Shown here piece by piece: positions 11,507 to 22,103 of a stretch of DNA of 64,000 nt. This DNA is from Timema cristinae (taxonomy: Eukaryota; Arthropoda; Insecta; Phasmatodea; Timematidae): positions 12,935,928-12,999,927 of the forward strand of contig JBCFYV010000001.1 in assembly GCA_039000515.1 (NCBI GenBank), written 5' to 3'. The position numbers were made by a program, and so were the translations under genes. How positions within the stretch are numbered: the first letter of the stretch is position 1; each line of letters starts with the position of its first letter. The notes beneath the pieces are model-generated. The model was not told the DNA's origin, ran no database searches, and was given only the letters and a program-made list of their open reading frames with translations.

Positions 11507-11651
11507 CACTATTAGCACCGCGTCTTACTACCCGTTCGGGTTATACACACTTACGCTAATGTGTAATGGTAGGGTGATTGTGAGATGAAATGGAGGACCT
11601 ACAGTTTAACGTGGGATCCGAACCACGGTGGAGGCCTGGCATTCCTCACAT
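11507..11651 (-). mobile_element. SINE family B, 5'-truncated, first of two at one site
   Basis: Only the 3' half is present on the minus strand: shared tail, CACCCTACCATTACACATTA and part of the central block. Target duplication AAAGTGAGTGAA lies at 11495-11506 and 11652-11663. The right copy was later split by the neighbouring insertion. Confidence 0.92.
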
Positions 11652-11667
11652 AAAGTGAGTGAATATA

Positions 11668-11942
11668 TTATTATTATTAGCACCGCGTCTTACTACCCGT
11701 TCGGGTTATACGCACTTACGCTAATGTGTAATGGTAGGGTGATTGTGAGATGAAATGAAGGACCTACAGTTTAACGTGGAATCCGAACCACGGTGGCGAC
11801 CTGGCATTCCACACATTCACAAGATGTCTTGTCAGAGGTGTAGGAAGGGCTTGGAAATCAGATAAATCTGTGCCGGGACCGAGGATTGAACCCGGCCGCC
11901 AGCACAGAAGTCTGACACCTTACCCTAGACCACCAGGTCACC
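11668..11942 (-). mobile_element. SINE family B, full length, second at the same site
   Basis: Complete from the tRNA-like head (GGTGACCTGGTGGTCTA) to the shared tail and TAATAATAAT on the minus strand. Target duplication TGAGTGAATATA lies at 11656-11667 and 11943-11954. The left copy overlaps the target duplication of the adjacent element. Confidence 0.93.
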
Positions 11943-12062
11943 TGAGTGAATATAACATGAAGCTCTTATCACCTTTATAAGTTAATTTTGTTTTTGTAAG
12001 ATGATTAAGTTGTTTTGTGTATTGTTGTTTATGTATCAATATGTTATGTATGATTCTCTGTG

Positions 12063-12840
12063 TATAGGGCCGGGCCATCCATAGGCGAACCTAGACGGTC
12101 GCAAAGACACACTCAGGGCACATTACAACCAAAAACATATTTTTTGTTAATGTTTAAAAAATAAATATTTAAATTAAATTAGCTAATAATTATTTCTAAA
12201 TACAGACATAACATCTAAATATTTGATCTAATACTAAGAACATATATATTTTTGTCGACGAATCACTTGGATACATAGTTAAAAGCTTCCGCAAATATAA
12301 ACGGGGCGAGAAATTGCCGCTCATACGTTCAGCTCTAATAAAATATTTAATTAATTCTACGATGCGTCATTTCAAAATATAGTTCACGCTAAAATGAACT
12401 CGAAAGATTTCAACGGGGTTCTTTTTCTTTAACAACCCTATAGTTTGAATTTTATTAATAGAAACAAATGTGAAAATGTGATATTAGCTCGTTTTTAACG
12501 ACTTTTTAATCATATTTACGGAGCTGTGAGACCAGGCTTTATGAAAAAAAGAGCTCTAGATTTAACCTTCCTCTATCAAATAGTCATTGTTTGATATTTG
12601 AGAACTAAACAACGAGCGAGCTTTCCTCTTTACCTTGAGATAAAAAAAAAAGTTACATAGTTTTCCTTCACCTCTTTCTTATTGACATGACAAAGAGCGG
12701 TTGCAGGTGAAGGACGAAAGGGAATATAAACTTAGACAAAATAGAAAAGTAGTTCCATAAAACGACACATGCCATTGTATTTTAAGCCGTGTGGCCTGAC
12801 AGCGATTGATAATTTCTCGCTGAAAGAGGCGGCCGCCTTA
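12063..12840. mobile_element. Possible hAT-like remnant
   Basis: The left end, AGGGCCGGGCCATCCATAGG, resembles a hAT terminus of the GGGCGGCCC type. A GC-rich palindrome-like end, AGGCGGCCGCCTT, lies near 12830-12840. No target duplication or transposase segment was established. The interior is AT-rich with no gene. Confidence 0.3.
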
Positions 12841-13184
12841 AGAGAAAATGAAGGGAAGAAGGTATACTGATTAAGGAGGAAGGGTGAACTTTTTACTATT
12901 ATTATTATTATTATTTTGATTCACACATGAGGTGCAGTTTAACTCTTGCACCGGTCTTTTCTGTATATTATAATATGTATGTTATCACTTATCAAACGCT
13001 GTCGAAATAAATATTTCAACAAAAGGCTTATAGAGACTATTTCCGTATCTTCTATGTTGACATATAGAATGAACAAACAGCTGTTATAATAATGTGTTGG
13101 TTGGAATAATACCTGGAAACTGTCATTTGATCACTCGACAAACATAACAAAGCTATCCCTTATTTTATACATGGTATGTACAGT

Positions 13185-13560
13185 CCACTTTTTGTAACAA
13201 GGGCCTTTTAGACAACACAAACATATTTGTTTGTGGTCAACATTGTTAACAATTTACTATATTATTATTGTTATTTTATATGTGTTGATAATATCTATCA
13301 AAAGTGACAGCTGACGATCAATAAAGTAGATCTAACAACACTTATAGCTGTCAAATAAGATTCTCATTATTAAAATTGGACTGTGGTAAGGTTTTCGCCA
13401 TTTTTTAAAATAGTACTTTTGAAAACCTTTATACATCACAAATTTTGTTGTGTCATAATGTTAACATTTACTATAATATGTTATTTAATTGGATAATATA
13501 TAAAAGTGAAGCTGAATTCAATAAATTGATCTAACCCCTTCATATAATGTCAAATACTTC
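13185..13560 (+). repeat. Two tandem copies of dispersed repeat family D
   Basis: Two diverged copies (about 13185-13370 and 13385-13560) share GTTAACA.TTTACTATA, a TAATATTATAAAAGTGA-like block and GATCTAAC in order. They match single copies at 7366-7515 (inverted) and 34795-35270. No coding frame. Confidence 0.6.
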
Positions 13561-13884
13561 TCATTATTCAAATTGATGGTAAGGTTTTGATTTTTAAATA
13601 AATATTACAATACTGTTTAAAGATTCAAGTTTTGAATTATCATATGTGAACCTTAAAAATTATTTGTCTTAATTAGAGTCCTAAATTCGGGAGTGGGATA
13701 ATCCCTTCAAATATATTTCCCTCCCCCCCTTCAGAGATAATATATTCAATCTCTGATATCTCGAAATGAACTGAACTGTTTAAATCAAATCCAAAATTAA
13801 TGAATCAATTTTGAAGAATATCACTAGAACCTTAAATTTCTTAAGCACCCATTAATATTCGGAAATATACCAATCTATAGTAAA

Positions 13885-14125
13885 AGTCTGACACCTTAGC
13901 CAGTCGGTAATGTTGAAAAGTTAAAAGGTCCCCGGTTCGATTCTTGGTATGGTAGAAAAATTTATCATTGGTAATGTGTGGGGTGTGGGTTCACCCTTTT
14001 ATAATAATGATGAACTAACGGCCGGGGGCTGGGTGTTTTGTATTTCTAGATTTAAGTTAGTTTATAAGTCATTTTTGATATAATCAGTCGGTTTGGAAAG
14101 TGCACGTTAAATACATCAAATAAAT
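13885..14125 (+). mobile_element. tRNA-derived SINE-like element, family C
   Basis: Begins with a tRNA-like head (AGTCTGACACCTTAGCCAGT, B box GGTTCGATTC) and continues AATTTATCATT, GGGGGCTGGGTGTTTTG and TAGATTTAAGTTAGTTTATA. It ends AAGTGCACGTTAAATACATC and an A-rich tail. The same order is found at 32690-32935. The tail differs from families A and B. Confidence 0.7.
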
Positions 14126-14129
14126 GAAA

Positions 14130-15021
14130 AAAAAAATTACAGTGGGTGTAGTAATAAAATGAGGGGTTTGTTTGTCAGAGCATTACGCGATATCTATCTA
14201 CAGTGGTATACAATTTTAAAATTAGTAGCCCCTATGAACAAACATGTGCATATCTAACCCGGAATTTTAAATTTTTGATTAGATTGTTTTTAAATATATT
14301 TATTAAAAACTGAGTCGCAAGAAATTCAATGAGAACAACGCCAGGTACTTTTACCAGTAGATTATAAAAAAAAATATTTAATTTTTAAAACTTGGGACAT
14401 TCAATTTTTAAACGTTTATTGGAGAAAAGTCACTAAATTTTTTTCACGGAACCCCCCCCCCCCCCCCCCACACGCTACTTCCAATTCCCTTAGAAAAATA
14501 AGGTTCTACCGCCAATGCTTTAGTGCCATACCATAGTGTATAGGTAATACCTTTGTCGTACCGAGTGAAGCTGTTTACCCCAGAGATTTGTCTTCAATAG
14601 CACGGACTTAAAAAAAAAAAAAGCGGTGGTGGGGGCATATAATCACATAACCAATGGTTATCTACCTCAGTGCTCACCCAAGGACCTGATGTTTGTGGCT
14701 TCAAAGCCAGCCGAGGTCGACGGATTTTTCTTGAGCGATAACAATCCGTAGCACAACTTCCTTCGGAGGGGAATTAAAGCCATGTCAATCGTGGCACGTA
14801 AAGGAATACTGGAAGGTATCCGAAAATACTTTTCCCGACAAAATTGATAGGTCCTTTTGAGTTCGCTCGTAGAAATTCAGTGTGCAAAGCAACCGGGGAC
14901 CATCACACTCCTAGAAATTCCCTAGCAAAGCGGATTTCTACCAGATGGTGCAGGCAGCACTAACCAATTGAAAGGCTACGGATAGATAGAAATCGCATCA
15001 AACTAACCACCGATTTTTTTT
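14130..15021. other. Non-coding stretch with poly(C) tract
   Basis: A long C run lies at about 14450-14469. The rest, including a moderately GC-rich part at 14650-15000, has no recognised gene or terminal repeat. That part may be an old repeat, but I could not match it to anything else in the window. Confidence 0.35.
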
Positions 15022-15266
15022 ATAATTGCGTCTTACTAACCTTTCAGTTTATACGGTTATGTAATTATTACGTTAGTGGTTTTATGGATTATGAAGGCTA
15101 CATTTAGAGAAAGTGTATCCACATTTGCGTGAAGAGAAATTGGAAAATCATTTTGGTAAAACCAGCCTCAGTACACCCGACCATGTTTCGAACCTATATC
15201 TCCCTGTCATCGGAAGTCTAGTCTACTGCGAATGGCGCGTTTGACCACGGGGCCACTGAAGCGGGT
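15022..15266 (-). mobile_element. SINE family A2, diverged
   Basis: On the minus strand, the CGCTTCAGTGGCCCCGTGGT head, the AGACTTCCGATGACAGGGAG anticodon-arm region, a degenerate B box and the body block with ACGCAAATGTGG are all recognisable. The tail is decayed (GTTAGTAAGACGC). Confidence 0.8.
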
Positions 15267-15517
15267 TACGGGCTGTTGACGTAGGAAGAAGAAACCGTGC
15301 GGGTCGCGAGTTCGACATACCTGTATCAGGTTGCCAAGCCTGTGAGCTGTGGTGAGCCCTATTAACGCCAACACGATGTCATACCAAGACAGAGTTGGGG
15401 GATTACAGCTAAGCTGAGACAATATTGCAGCCATGTTACACTGAACATGACAAACACAAACTGGGCTAACACGCATTCAATTGTGTCAATGTTCTACGAG
15501 AAATTAACAACAGCTCA

Positions 15518-15790
15518 CAGGTGACCTGGTGGTCTAGGGGTAAGGTGTCAGACTTCTGTGCTGGCGGCCGGGTTCAATCCTCGGTCCCGGCACAGATTTA
15601 TCTGATTACCAAACCCTTCCTTCACCTCTGACAAGACATCTTGTGAATGTGGGAATGCCAGGCCTCCACCGTGGTTCGGATTCCACGTTAAACTGTAGGT
15701 CCTTCATTTCATCCACCCTACCATTACACATTAGAGTAAGTGCGTATAACCCGAATGGGTAGTAAGACGCTGTGCTAATAATAATAATAT
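15518..15790 (+). mobile_element. SINE family B, full length
   Basis: Complete head (GTGACCTGGTGGTCTAGGGG), B box (GGTTCAATCCTCG), central block and shared tail (CGAATGGGTAGTAAGACGC) with AATAATAAT. Target duplication CAACAGCTCA lies at 15508-15517 and 15791-15800. Confidence 0.92.
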
Positions 15791-15999
15791 CAACAGCTCA
15801 GTTGTGGAAATGGACCAGATTGTAAACCTTCATAATGCGCACAAAAAATTGATGATTATTTAATCACAAGTTGAACCTAGATCAATGAAATGATCTACTA
15901 CGCTCTACAAATATTATAGTGGTCACATTTACATCGTCTAATAGACCTAATCACATCACACTATCAACACAACTCTCTGATCGCCCCAGGACAGTGAAT

Positions 16000-16255
16000 G
16001 TATGTACTAACTGATATACCAGACAGTGAATGTATGTGTAGTAACTGATATACCAGACAGTGAATATATGTAATAGTTGATATACCAGACAGTGAATATA
16101 TGTAATAGTTGATATACCAGACAGTGAATATATGTAATAGTTGATATACCAGACAGTGAATGTATGTTAGATATACCAGACAGTGAATATATGTAATAGT
16201 TGATTACCAGACAGTGAATGTATGTAACTAATGTATACCAGACATTGAATGACAG
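16000..16255. repeat. Minisatellite, about 31 bp unit
   Basis: Eight to nine copies of a unit containing GATATACCAGACAGTGAAT followed by ATATGTAATAGTT. The copies differ by small deletions and A/G changes. Confidence 0.92.
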
Positions 16256-16444
16256 CTAACGGGAGTGAGTCTCCGGTTAATTCCCTTAGGTGATCGAAAT
16301 CATCACGTTGCATCATGGGTCGCACCATATATAATCTATTACAAATATAATTACCATTCTTTATTTAATATACAATTGTATTATAATATATTTTTTGCCT
16401 GACCCTAAATGTTAAAATGTTGGTTTCGGAACACCGTCATAAGG

Positions 16445-16665
16445 ACACGGCTTCTTTCTCCAATATCGTCTGAGGTGGTTTTCCTGTGTCCAGGAGGTCG
16501 TGGTTTGAATCTCGGGTGGGCGTACCAGGGTGCTTTGCCTGAATATTTCTCCCCTTCCGTCCCACAATATTGCGGGAATATTTATCTCTCTCCTATACTT
16601 TACTTATCCTCAGTCTATAAGTTTTATTAAATACACCTAGTCCGAACGTGTAGCAGGACTTTGAA
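16445..16665 (+). mobile_element. Probable very old SINE of the A2 type
   Basis: A B-box-like GGTTTGAATCTCGGGTGGGC is followed by CTCCCCTTCC and a tail resembling the shared one (GTCCGAACGTGTAGCAGGAC). The spacing fits the SINE plan, but similarity is weak. Confidence 0.4.
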
Positions 16666-16835
16666 CAATCCAGGATAACATCTGAAGGGTACAGGCGCAA
16701 AAAGAGGAAAAGTCCCATTTTTAACCCAAATTGAGTTAGTGTTGTCATCTGTTAGACAATCATAATACTTTTTTTAAATGCATTTTAGATAATGGTTAAA
16801 AGGGGTCTTTGTAATATTTAAATTAATTTATAAAA

Positions 16836-17085
16836 CCCACTTCTGTGGGCGCGTGGTCTAACGCCTTATTCTCGCGGTAGACTAGACTGCGGACGACGGT
16901 GTGATCTAGGTTCTAATCTCAGTCGGGTGTAAAGAGAGTAGTTCTTTTTACCTCAAAGTGGTTTTACACTCTCTCCTTCCACGCAAATGTGGGTACAATC
17001 CTTTGTTATATAATCGTCCTAGTACTTAAAACCATTAGTGCAATTTAGTACATAGACGTAGTAGTAATACGCGGTGCTAAAATAA
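16836..17085 (+). mobile_element. SINE family A2
   Basis: Head CCACTTCTGTGGGCGCGTGG with TAGACTAGACTGCGGACGAC, B-box remnant, body block TCTCTCCTTCCACGCAAATG and a decayed tail (TAGTAGTAATACGCGGTGCT). Confidence 0.8.
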
Positions 17086-17499
17086 ATATCAATAAAGTAT
17101 AAGTAAGATCCTAATGGGGTTTGAATTATCAAAGTAGTTATCCTTGAAAATGTGCGTAATTAGACCTCCTCCTTTTCCTTGTAGCCTTCATTTGTTGTTG
17201 GTAGTAGTCTATTTCCCTAGTTCAATGTTCTAACACGAGTTATTTGTTGGTCTTGGTGAGCTCTTGTGATAATTACCTCTCGGTTATGTGTCGTTAGATT
17301 GATTTTTAATTGTTCTTCTCATCATTGGACGTGCCCCTCATCCTAGGGAGTATCGAACCAATGAGATATTGCGCCACCATCGTTAGTACCAACACGACAC
17401 TCGCATGCTTGGACGTTTACCGGACCAATTACCGACTCAGGTAATCAGCTGTTGACAGAACGAGCAGTAGCTCTCAATCACGGTCCACTCACATGATCA

Positions 17500-17521
17500 C
17501 TCACTCACTCACTCACTCACA
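17500..17521. repeat. CACT microsatellite
   Basis: Five to six tandem CACT units inside a more GC-rich, non-coding region (about 17340-17620). Confidence 0.9.
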
Positions 17522-17621
17522 GAGGCCACGTGCACACTTGTTTGTGTACCTTTTATTTGGCGCTATCGTTCTAGCGAGTGCGTGTTAATAGTCGATACTG
17601 TTTACCTGCTGTCGCGTTGAC

Positions 17622-18690
17622 CTTCTGTTCTGTAAGCTTGGGACCAGCTAACTAGAGCCTTTAACCTTCTGTTCTGTCAATTTGAGACCAGCTAACTAAA
17701 GCCTTTATCCTTCTGTCAATTTGAGACCAGCTAACTAGAGCCTTTAACCTTCTGTTCTGTCAATTTGAGACCAGCTAACTAAAGCCTTTATCCTTCTGTC
17801 AATTTGAGACCAGCTAACTAGAGCCTTTAACCTTCTGTTCTGTCAATTCGAGACCAGCTAACTAAAGCCTTTATCCTTCTGTCAATTTGAGACCAGCTAA
17901 CTAAAGCCTTTATCCTTCTGTCAATTTGAGACCAGCTAACTAGAGCCTTTAACCTTCTGTTCTGTCAATTTGAGACCAGCTAACTAGAGCCTTTAACCTT
18001 CTGTTAATTTGAGACCAGCTAACTAAAGTCCCTTTATCCTTCTGTCAATTTGAGACCAGCTAACTAGAGCCTTTAACCTTCTGTTCTGTCAATTTGAGAC
18101 CAGCTTACTAAAGTCTTTATCCTTCTGTCAATTTGAGACCAGATAACTAAAGCCTTTATCCTTCTGTCAATTTGAGACCAGCTAACTAGAGCCTTTAACC
18201 TTCTGTTAATTTGAGACCAGCTAACTAAAGTCTTTATCCTTCTGTCAATTTGAGACCAGCTAACTAGAGCCTTTAACCTTCTGTTCTGTAATTTGAGACC
18301 AGCTAACTAAAGCTTTTATCCTTCTGTCAATTTGAGACCAGCTAACTAGAGCCTTTAACCTTCTGTTCTGTCAATTTGAGACCAGCTTACTAAAGTCTTT
18401 ATCCTTCTGTCAATTTGAGACCAGATAACTAAAGCCTTTATCCTTCTGTCAATTGAGACCAGCTAACTAGAGCCTTTAACCTTCTGTTCTGTCAATTTGA
18501 GACCAGCTAACTAAAGTCTTTATCCTTCTGTCAATTTGAGACCAGCTAACTAAAGCCTTTATCCTTCTGTCAATTTGAGACCAGCTAACTAAAGTCTTAA
18601 TCCTTCTGTCAATTTGAGACCAGCTAACTAAAGTCTTTAATCCTTCTGTCAACTTGGGACCAGCTAACTAGCGCCTTTTTCTTCTGTTCT
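17622..18690. repeat. Minisatellite with alternating long and short monomers
   Basis: About 26 copies. Long monomers (about 44 bp) carry CTTCTGTTCTGTCAATTTG and end CTAGAGCCTTTAAC. Short ones (about 38-39 bp) carry CTTCTGTCAATTTG and end CTAAAGCCTTTATC. The core GAGACCAGCTAACTA is common to all. Long and short forms alternate over much of the array, with runs of short ones near the right end, which implies a two-monomer higher-order unit of roughly 83 bp. Confidence 0.95.
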
Positions 18691-18717
18691 TTGTTTTGCA
18701 ATAAAATGAACTGACGA

Positions 18718-18906
18718 TGATGGACAGATTGGGATTCGAATCTTGGGTGTACTGAGGGTATAATTACCTTTTTAGTTTCGCACTCGCCCTTCACGTAAAA
18801 TTCTGTTACACCTCTCCCAAAATTCAGCCTTCCTCGTCTCTAACATATTATTGAAAGGCGTGAATATGCTTATAGTCCGAACAGGGTAGTAGGATGGGGC
18901 GATATA
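18718..18906 (+). mobile_element. SINE family A2, 5'-truncated and diverged
   Basis: Starts at the B-box region (GATTCGAATCTTGGGTG) and keeps the TTTCGCACTCGCCCTTCACG body block and a tail with GTCCGAACAGGGTAGTAGGA. Confidence 0.65.
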
Positions 18907-19367
18907 AAAAATCATCCTTTACAAGGTAAATCAGACAAAGAGGATAATGGTATGCTAATTGACCTGTAATCGGTAAAGATCTCAGCCAACTCTTTCAATC
19001 TTAGGAGTCGCTTATAGTATGCATTACGAGATATAAAGTAACATTCAAAGATGAGTAGTTGGTTTCGTGACTTTTGAATACAGAGGTGTTAATAAGCTCC
19101 GATAAAAGGTTGTTTATTTCGCTCATCTGCGGTCCTATTCCTCACCATCTTCTTACAGCGGGTCACGTGATGGAAAAGTTATTACCACGCATGTATTAAT
19201 TACTTTTATCTACCTGTCATTACTTCAGTTAGTTACTCTGCCACTTTCTGCTGTATCACTCTCAACACAACACATGTCAGCTAAGTTGAGACTGTCGTTA
19301 CATCAGTTAATGGCGCTGAAATAAATCTGCTCACTGCTTCCCATGAGTCCTCTTAACTTATGTAAGA

Positions 19368-19832
19368 CTAGATAGCTGTTGCCCGCGGCTTTGCTCGCGT
19401 GGAAGTTGATTATATACAAATACGAAAATATACATATGTATTTACAGATTAATTTAAAATATTACGTTACGTTGATGACCATAACTTGACCTCAGATCAA
19501 AAATAATGCAAGTCCGATACAAACATTCACCCCCTTTTTCATCCCTTATTAAATAAAATTTCCAAAATTCCTGAAACACGTGTTTATTTGTTTTACGTCA
19601 ATAACCGAAATACAAAATTTTGTTTATGTAACTTTCAAAATGACGGACTTTCATACATATTATCATCCCATATTTTGACCCCTTTGGGGTGGAATTTTCT
19701 AAAATCCTTTCTTAGTGGGTGCCTACATAACAAAATGAATATACAGTCCGAATTTCATGCTTGTAGCCGTGATAGTTTGCGCTCGGCGATGATGAATCAG
19801 TCAGTCAGGACATGTTATTTTATAAGTATAGA
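19368..19832 (-). mobile_element. Non-autonomous Helitron
   Basis: Read on the minus strand it starts TCTATACTTATAAAATAACA and ends with a GC hairpin (CGCGAGCAAAGCCGCG) a few bases before CTAG, between host A and T. These are Helitron hallmarks: 5' TC, subterminal hairpin, 3' CTAG, A|T insertion, no target duplication. It is a close relative of 28619-29092 and shares the GAAATTCGGACTGTATATTC block. It has no Rep/helicase coding sequence. Confidence 0.9.
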
Positions 19833-20711
19833 TTATTGATTGTATGCCACTAAGATTTACGACTACTGCATTTTATATATTTTTTTATGTTCTTAATAAA
19901 ATCTTAACGGCTTAAGTTTTAAGTAATAATTAACTGTGTTTAACTTTACTAACACGAAGACAACCAATTACTTCAGAATCAGTCTATAATAACAAGTTTA
20001 GCAACTGTGAAGAAGCCATGAGACAAAAATTAGACGATTGTGCTGAACGTTTTGGAAAACATTCTGAAGTGAAAAAATAATAATTAAATGTTATGTGATT
20101 TAATGATTGGAATTCCTTTACATGACTATAAATGTAACTTATCAGAAATAAATCTTATTAAAGACAACGTATTCATAAAAAATGCAGGGTACATAGCTTT
20201 TATTAAAATATGATCTAATAATTTTTTATAATCATGTTTATAGGTTCCTATATATTTTATATATTTTATTATTTTTACAAATAATGTACTTTGAAACAAA
20301 ACTTGTAATAAAAATATAAAAAGCAAATTGGAAGTGTTTAATCCCCTTTAATTTGTAGATTTTTATTATTTTATGTTTCATTTGTGTTAATTTATTTTAT
20401 TGAGAAATTAGGTATTCATTCATTATAATTTCATTTTTACAATACCCCCTTCCAAGCTATAGATTTCTCACAAAATAACGTTATTTTAAACCCTCAAATT
20501 TCAAAATTTCCCAGGGGAAAGACCAACCATTACAGTTCACAAGCTATAAGGGGTCAAAATTATTATTTTATGCTTTTTACGTACCATTGTTAAGATCAAG
20601 TAATGAATGTATTTATGCTGAAGTATACTATAAATAGACATACATATAAGGTGTACACAATCACATATTTGTAATATTAATAATATCAATACAAAGTTTT
20701 CAACACATTTT
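19833..20711. other. AT-rich intergenic stretch
   Basis: No gene recognised. A short frame near 20006-20080 (CEEAMRQKLDDCAERFGKHS) has ordinary codon use but no start, splice context or family, so I do not call it. Confidence 0.4.
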
Positions 20712-20989
20712 AGTGACCTGGCGGTCTAGGAGTAAGGTGTCAGACCTCTATGTTGGGAGTCCGGGGTTCAATCCTCAGTCCTGGCACAGATTTATCTGAT
20801 TACCAAACCCTTCCTTCTCCTCTGACAAGACTTGTATTAATCACAACTTGTGAATGTATGGAATGCCAGGCCTCCACCGTGGTCCGGATCCCACGTTAAA
20901 CTGTAGGTAATCCATTTCATCTCACAATCACCCTACCATTAAACATTAGCTTTAATGCGTATAACCCGAACGGGTAGTAAGACGCGGTG

Positions 20990-21030
<41 letters not shown>
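20712..21030 (+). mobile_element. SINE family B with long AAT microsatellite tail
   Basis: Head AGTGACCTGGCGGTCTAGG, B box (GGGGTTCAATCCTCAG), central block and shared tail (CCCGAACGGGTAGTAAGACG) are followed by about 13 ATA/AAT units (about 20990-21030), the longest SINE tail in the window. It ends 280 bp before the heat-shock gene. Confidence 0.9.
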
Positions 21031-21034
<4 letters not shown>

Positions 21035-21309
21035 TAATGCGAAAATCTGCGGCCATCATTGCAACGATCCACTAGTTAACGCGATAAACTATATTTGAAA
21101 TAATTTCCAACATTGCACGGATCTAAAAGCTCATAACAATGTTAGCAAACAGTACAAGTACTAGCCACCCACATTGTTGCCCCTGTTCCCGAGGATACGT
21201 CACAACGTCTCCTACATCACCGTGGGACATCGGCCGGCCGTGTCCTGCCTTCACAACCATGTCCGGTCCTAGAAATTAAAGCTCCCTGTAGTTTAGTCTG
21301 ACTCCCAGC

Positions 21310-21593
21310 ATGCATCACCTAACACGCCTCTTAGTACCGAAATCAGCCGCTAGGGGCGGTCGCAACATCGCGACCCTATCTTGGCACAATAACCTGGCGC
21401 CGGTCCGGCAGTTCGTGAACTGGTCGCGTATCAAGACGCTCGCCCAAGGCGCCGCGACGCAGGTTCGACAAAAGCTGGTCGGCAACCTGTTTCAGCCCGG
21501 AGACGCCGGGAGCTGCGCCCTCAAGCAAGTGAGCGTGGAGGGGGAAGTCACCGGGAAGGACGCCCCTTTCAAGATGAGGATAGGGTTCAAGGG
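21310..21593 (+). CDS. Small heat-shock protein, exon 1
   Basis: Starts at the ATG in CAGCATGCATCACC. It encodes the presequence-like N-terminus and the first beta-strand of the alpha-crystallin domain, and ends TTCAAGGG before donor GTGAGC. Confidence 0.83.
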
Positions 21594-22097
21594 GTGAGCT
21601 TGTTGGTTCTTGTAGCACTTATCCCCAAAGGTAGCACTTGGCACTTGTCGGGGAATACGAGCCCTGGTAGGTTTGTTCTTGTAGCACTTATCCCCCAAGG
21701 TAGCACTTGGCAATTGTCGGGGAATACGAACCCTGGCAAGTTTGTTCTTGTAACACTTATTCCTCAAGTGCGGCACTTGTCAGAAAGTATTTCCACCAGC
21801 AATTAGAGTCCGGTCCAGTAAAGTTCCTCCTGAACTCCCCACAGGTTCGCGGCGGAAGACATCAAGATCTCCGTCAAGGAAAACATCAACATCATCATCA
21901 TCCACGCCACCATAAGCAGGAAGGAGAAGAGCATCAACTTCTTGATGACGGAGACCATATACTTCACGCTCCCGTCAAACGTCGAGATCACCACATTGCA
22001 GGCCTTCTTCTCCGAGGACGGGGTCCTGACACTTGAGTCGGGGGATTACAGGAGCAGACAAAGGAAGATTCCGATAGAGCACATCTTCAGCGCGTGA
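21310..22097 (+). CDS. Small heat-shock protein (alpha-crystallin domain), two exons, possibly mitochondrial
   Basis: Joining 21310-21593 to 21845-22097 gives 178 aa. The intron is GT-AG (GTGAGC at 21594, CCACAG before 21845) and splits a Gly codon. The C-terminal part fits an alpha-crystallin domain (residues about 70-170): FKMRIGFKGFAAEDIKISV, then INIIIIHATISRKEK, IYFTLPSNVEI and LQAFFSEDGVLTLES. It ends KIPIEH, the I-x-I motif that docks onto neighbouring subunits in small HSP oligomers. Such proteins hold unfolding clients without ATP. The first 60 residues are rich in Arg, Ser and Ala with almost no acidic residues (MHHLTRLLVPKSAARGGRNI), as in a mitochondrial presequence; that localisation is an inference. 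Many insect small HSP genes lack introns, so an intron inside the domain is notable. No clear heat-shock element was found upstream. Minisatellites fill the intron and follow the stop. Confidence 0.85.
21597..21790. repeat. Intronic tandem repeat, about 69 bp, nearly three copies
   Basis: Units contain GTTCTTGTAGCACTTATCCC, GGTAGCACTTGGCA and TGTCGGGGAATACGA. The repeat fills most of the 251-bp intron of the small heat-shock gene but leaves the donor and acceptor intact. Confidence 0.9.
21845..22097 (+). CDS. Small heat-shock protein, exon 2
   Basis: Begins after CCCCACAG and encodes FAAEDIKISV through KIPIEHIFSA and a TGA stop. The frame stays open only when joined with the phase of exon 1, which supports the splice. 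Confidence 0.85.
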
Positions 22098-22103
22098 CTT
22101 CAC

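Noticed and set aside
16000..18690. Regular repeats as a possible CRISPR array
   Set aside because: Units are contiguous with no unique spacers and there are no cas genes; this is eukaryotic minisatellite DNA.
20006..20080. Short open segment CEEAMRQKLDDCAERFGKHS as a possible exon
   Set aside because: No start, no convincing splice sites, no recognisable family and no neighbouring exon.
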